From assembly GCA_030427765.1 (NCBI GenBank), contig JAUICS010000059.1, positions 1 through 7,400 of the forward strand: a stretch of DNA of 7,400 nt, given 5' to 3'. The DNA is from Alphaproteobacteria bacterium. Lineage in GTDB: Bacteria > Pseudomonadota > Alphaproteobacteria > Micavibrionales > Micavibrionaceae. How positions within the stretch are numbered: position 1 is the first letter of the stretch; each line of letters begins with the position of its first letter. The position numbers were made by a program, and so were the translations under genes. The notes below the pieces were generated by a model. The model did not search any database. It had not been told where the DNA came from and was given only the letters and a program-made list of their open reading frames with translations. Below, piece by piece: positions 6,361 through 7,400 of the stretch.

Positions 6361-6903
6361 ATGTCAGGACCAGCAACAAGTGATTTTAATCTTCAAAGTC
6401 TTATATTACCCGCGATAGTCGGGATTGCAGCTGGATTATTTACAGGCAGTCCAATTGTAGGGATAGGCGGAGCGGTGTTGACTAATTTTTTTCCTCAGAT
6501 CGCACAATTTATTGCACAGTTTGTGCCAGGTCTTAGTGACCTTATTAATGGCCAACAAACGCATCCATTAGACAGTTTGGAAACGTCATTGGCGGGGGCT
6601 GGTCAGCCTGCGAGAGGGATGCTTGAAAGGTTACATGAGGTAATGGCCAACCCAACAACAGACGGTTTAAACCAGTTCTTACGCGAATATAATGAATTCC
6701 GTACAACCGGTGCGGGTCGTGATATTGCCGTTTTACCGACTGCGCCAAATCTTCTGACCGCGATTCAACGTAGTGATATTGATGCCGATACAGAGGGTTT
6801 GCAGCTACCTAAATGGCGTGCACCAGATACTGGTACAGACTATACGCGGATTGGTGGTCAGTCTGCGACTGTTGGGACTCTGACTTTAGGCACGCCAGCT
6901 TAA
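6361..6903 (+). CDS. Hypothetical Gly/Ala-rich protein with hydrophobic N-terminal region
   Basis: Not recognised. The 180-residue protein begins MSGPATSDFNL. Residues 11-44 are strongly hydrophobic and Gly-rich, with a GSP turn near 29-31, and could form one or two membrane helices (a helical hairpin). A shorter apolar stretch (about 47-58) follows. Residues 65-180 are polar and soluble-looking, ending in a Thr/Gly-rich tail (GTLTLGTPA). There is no Lys or Arg in roughly the first 80 residues, so it does not look like a Sec signal peptide. There is no Cys and only one Lys in the whole protein. The start is firm because AGAGGTGT lies just upstream. The gene has its own promoter, 118 bases after cysS, and is followed by a gene with nearly the same leader and a similar N-terminus. 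Membrane-inserted, pore-forming or exported roles are all guesses. Confidence 0.8.
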   Translation: MSGPATSDFNLQSLILPAIVGIAAGLFTGSPIVGIGGAVLTNFFPQIAQFIAQFVPGLSDLINGQQTHPLDSLETSLAGAGQPARGMLERLHEVMANPTTDGLNQFLREYNEFRTTGAGRDIAVLPTAPNLLTAIQRSDIDADTEGLQLPKWRAPDTGTDYTRIGGQSATVGTLTLGTPA

Positions 6904-6962
6904 GTTAGTCCATTCGAAATCTACTATGCTTAGTCACCTGATATTTAACAATAAACCAGACA

Positions 6963-7021
6963 TTTTTGTTTTGTTAACTTTTTATGTCTAATATAGGGCT
7001 AAGTAATAACAGAGGTGTAAC
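6963..7021 (+). promoter_or_regulatory. Promoter and leader, copy 2 of a twin module
   Basis: TTGTTT (6966-6971), a 17-base spacer and TAATAT (6989-6994, 5 of 6 to the -10 consensus with AGGG after it) make a good sigma-70 candidate. The ribosome binding site AGAGGTGT (7011-7018) is identical to that of copy 1, again 3 bases before ATG. The distance from the -10 box to the start codon is 27 bases here and 30 in copy 1, so both leaders would be only about 20 bases long. Bases 6904-6962, between the previous stop and this module, show no clear terminator. Confidence 0.6.
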
Positions 7022-7400
7022 ATGACAAGTCCGGCGGAGACAGCAGGCAATATTTTAGAAACAATTGGTTTAGGCGAAAATGGCTTTTTGACCCAGGCTT
7101 TTGGGAGGCTTGCTTCTGGTGAGGCGAGTTTTGCTGAGTATGGGATAGCAGGTGTGTTAGCTGCTTTTGGAATAGGGGCTGTATTAAGACTAGGTAGTGC
7201 AATAACTAGTACCCTTTCAAATGTAACTTCACGCATAGGAAGCTTTCTAACGTCATTCCAAGGTGTCTTGTTAACAGGTGCGGCGCTTGCAATTGGTGCA
7301 GTTGCTGCAAATTATTTTGGTACCGATCTGACAAGTATTTTTAGTTCAGCAGTAGAAAGATTATCTAATTTGGATTTGGGTTCAGGCTTGGAAGGTATCA
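7022..7400 (+). CDS. Hypothetical Gly/Ala-rich membrane-like protein, partial
   Basis: Not recognised. My translation from the ATG at 7022 stays open for 126 codons to the window end. It begins MTSPAETAGNILETIGLGENG. Two likely membrane helices are seen at about 40-61 (YGIAGVLAAFGIGAV and on) and 80-99 (QGVLLTGAALAIGAVAANYF), joined by a Ser/Thr-rich stretch. The visible part has no Lys and no Cys, and is rich in Gly, Ala, Ser and Thr. The strong Shine-Dalgarno AGAGGTGT fixes the start. Promoter, leader, first residues (M-T-S-P-A compared with M-S-G-P-A) and overall composition resemble the preceding gene, but I do not see clear residue-by-residue homology beyond the N-terminus. The C-terminal part is missing from the window, so length and any further domain are unknown. 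Confidence 0.75.
   Translation, partial: MTSPAETAGNILETIGLGENGFLTQAFGRLASGEASFAEYGIAGVLAAFGIGAVLRLGSAITSTLSNVTSRIGSFLTSFQGVLLTGAALAIGAVAANYFGTDLTSIFSSAVERLSNLDLGSGLEGI

Noticed and set aside
6988..7236. Minus-strand open frame covering the start of the last gene.
   Set aside because: It runs antisense through the promoter, ribosome binding site and coding start of the plus-strand gene, has no ribosome binding site support, and resembles no protein I know.

Overview
The window reads as chromosomal DNA from an alphaproteobacterium of moderate GC content. The evidence is protein-level: the S1 N-terminus carries the LSREKARREEAW stretch, the aroA-cmk-rpsA order is a conserved one, the EPSP synthase is of the CP4-like (class II) type, and the FolE and CysRS are ordinary bacterial forms. 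I cannot name the genus. A non-model lineage is plausible, because the last two genes and the N-terminal half of the response regulator match nothing I recognise.

Left part (1-3010, minus strand, read right to left): hisI (histidine biosynthesis), aroA (shikimate pathway), cmk (CMP/dCMP kinase) and the start of rpsA (ribosomal protein S1, cut by the window edge). aroA and cmk overlap by tens of bases, with a small duplication exactly at the junction. A promoter with a perfect TTGACA -35 box lies just after cmk and probably gives rpsA its own transcription.

Middle part (3011-4835): a divergent 208-base spacer holds a perfect 6+6 inverted repeat. It is followed on the plus strand by an orphan response regulator with an unrecognised N-terminal domain and a C-terminal receiver that keeps all its phosphorylation residues. 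This gene converges on folE (GTP cyclohydrolase I, minus strand) with only 8 bases between the stop codons. folE in turn diverges from cysS.

Right part (4836-7400, plus strand): a complete cysS (cysteinyl-tRNA synthetase), then two consecutive genes of unknown function, the second cut by the window end. Both encode Gly/Ala-rich, lysine-poor, cysteine-free proteins with hydrophobic segments and similar first residues (MSGPATS and MTSPAET). They are not in one simple transcription unit: each has its own copy of nearly the same promoter, short leader and ribosome binding site. This twin module is the least explained and most interesting part of the window. No tRNA, rRNA, CRISPR array or insertion sequence was seen.
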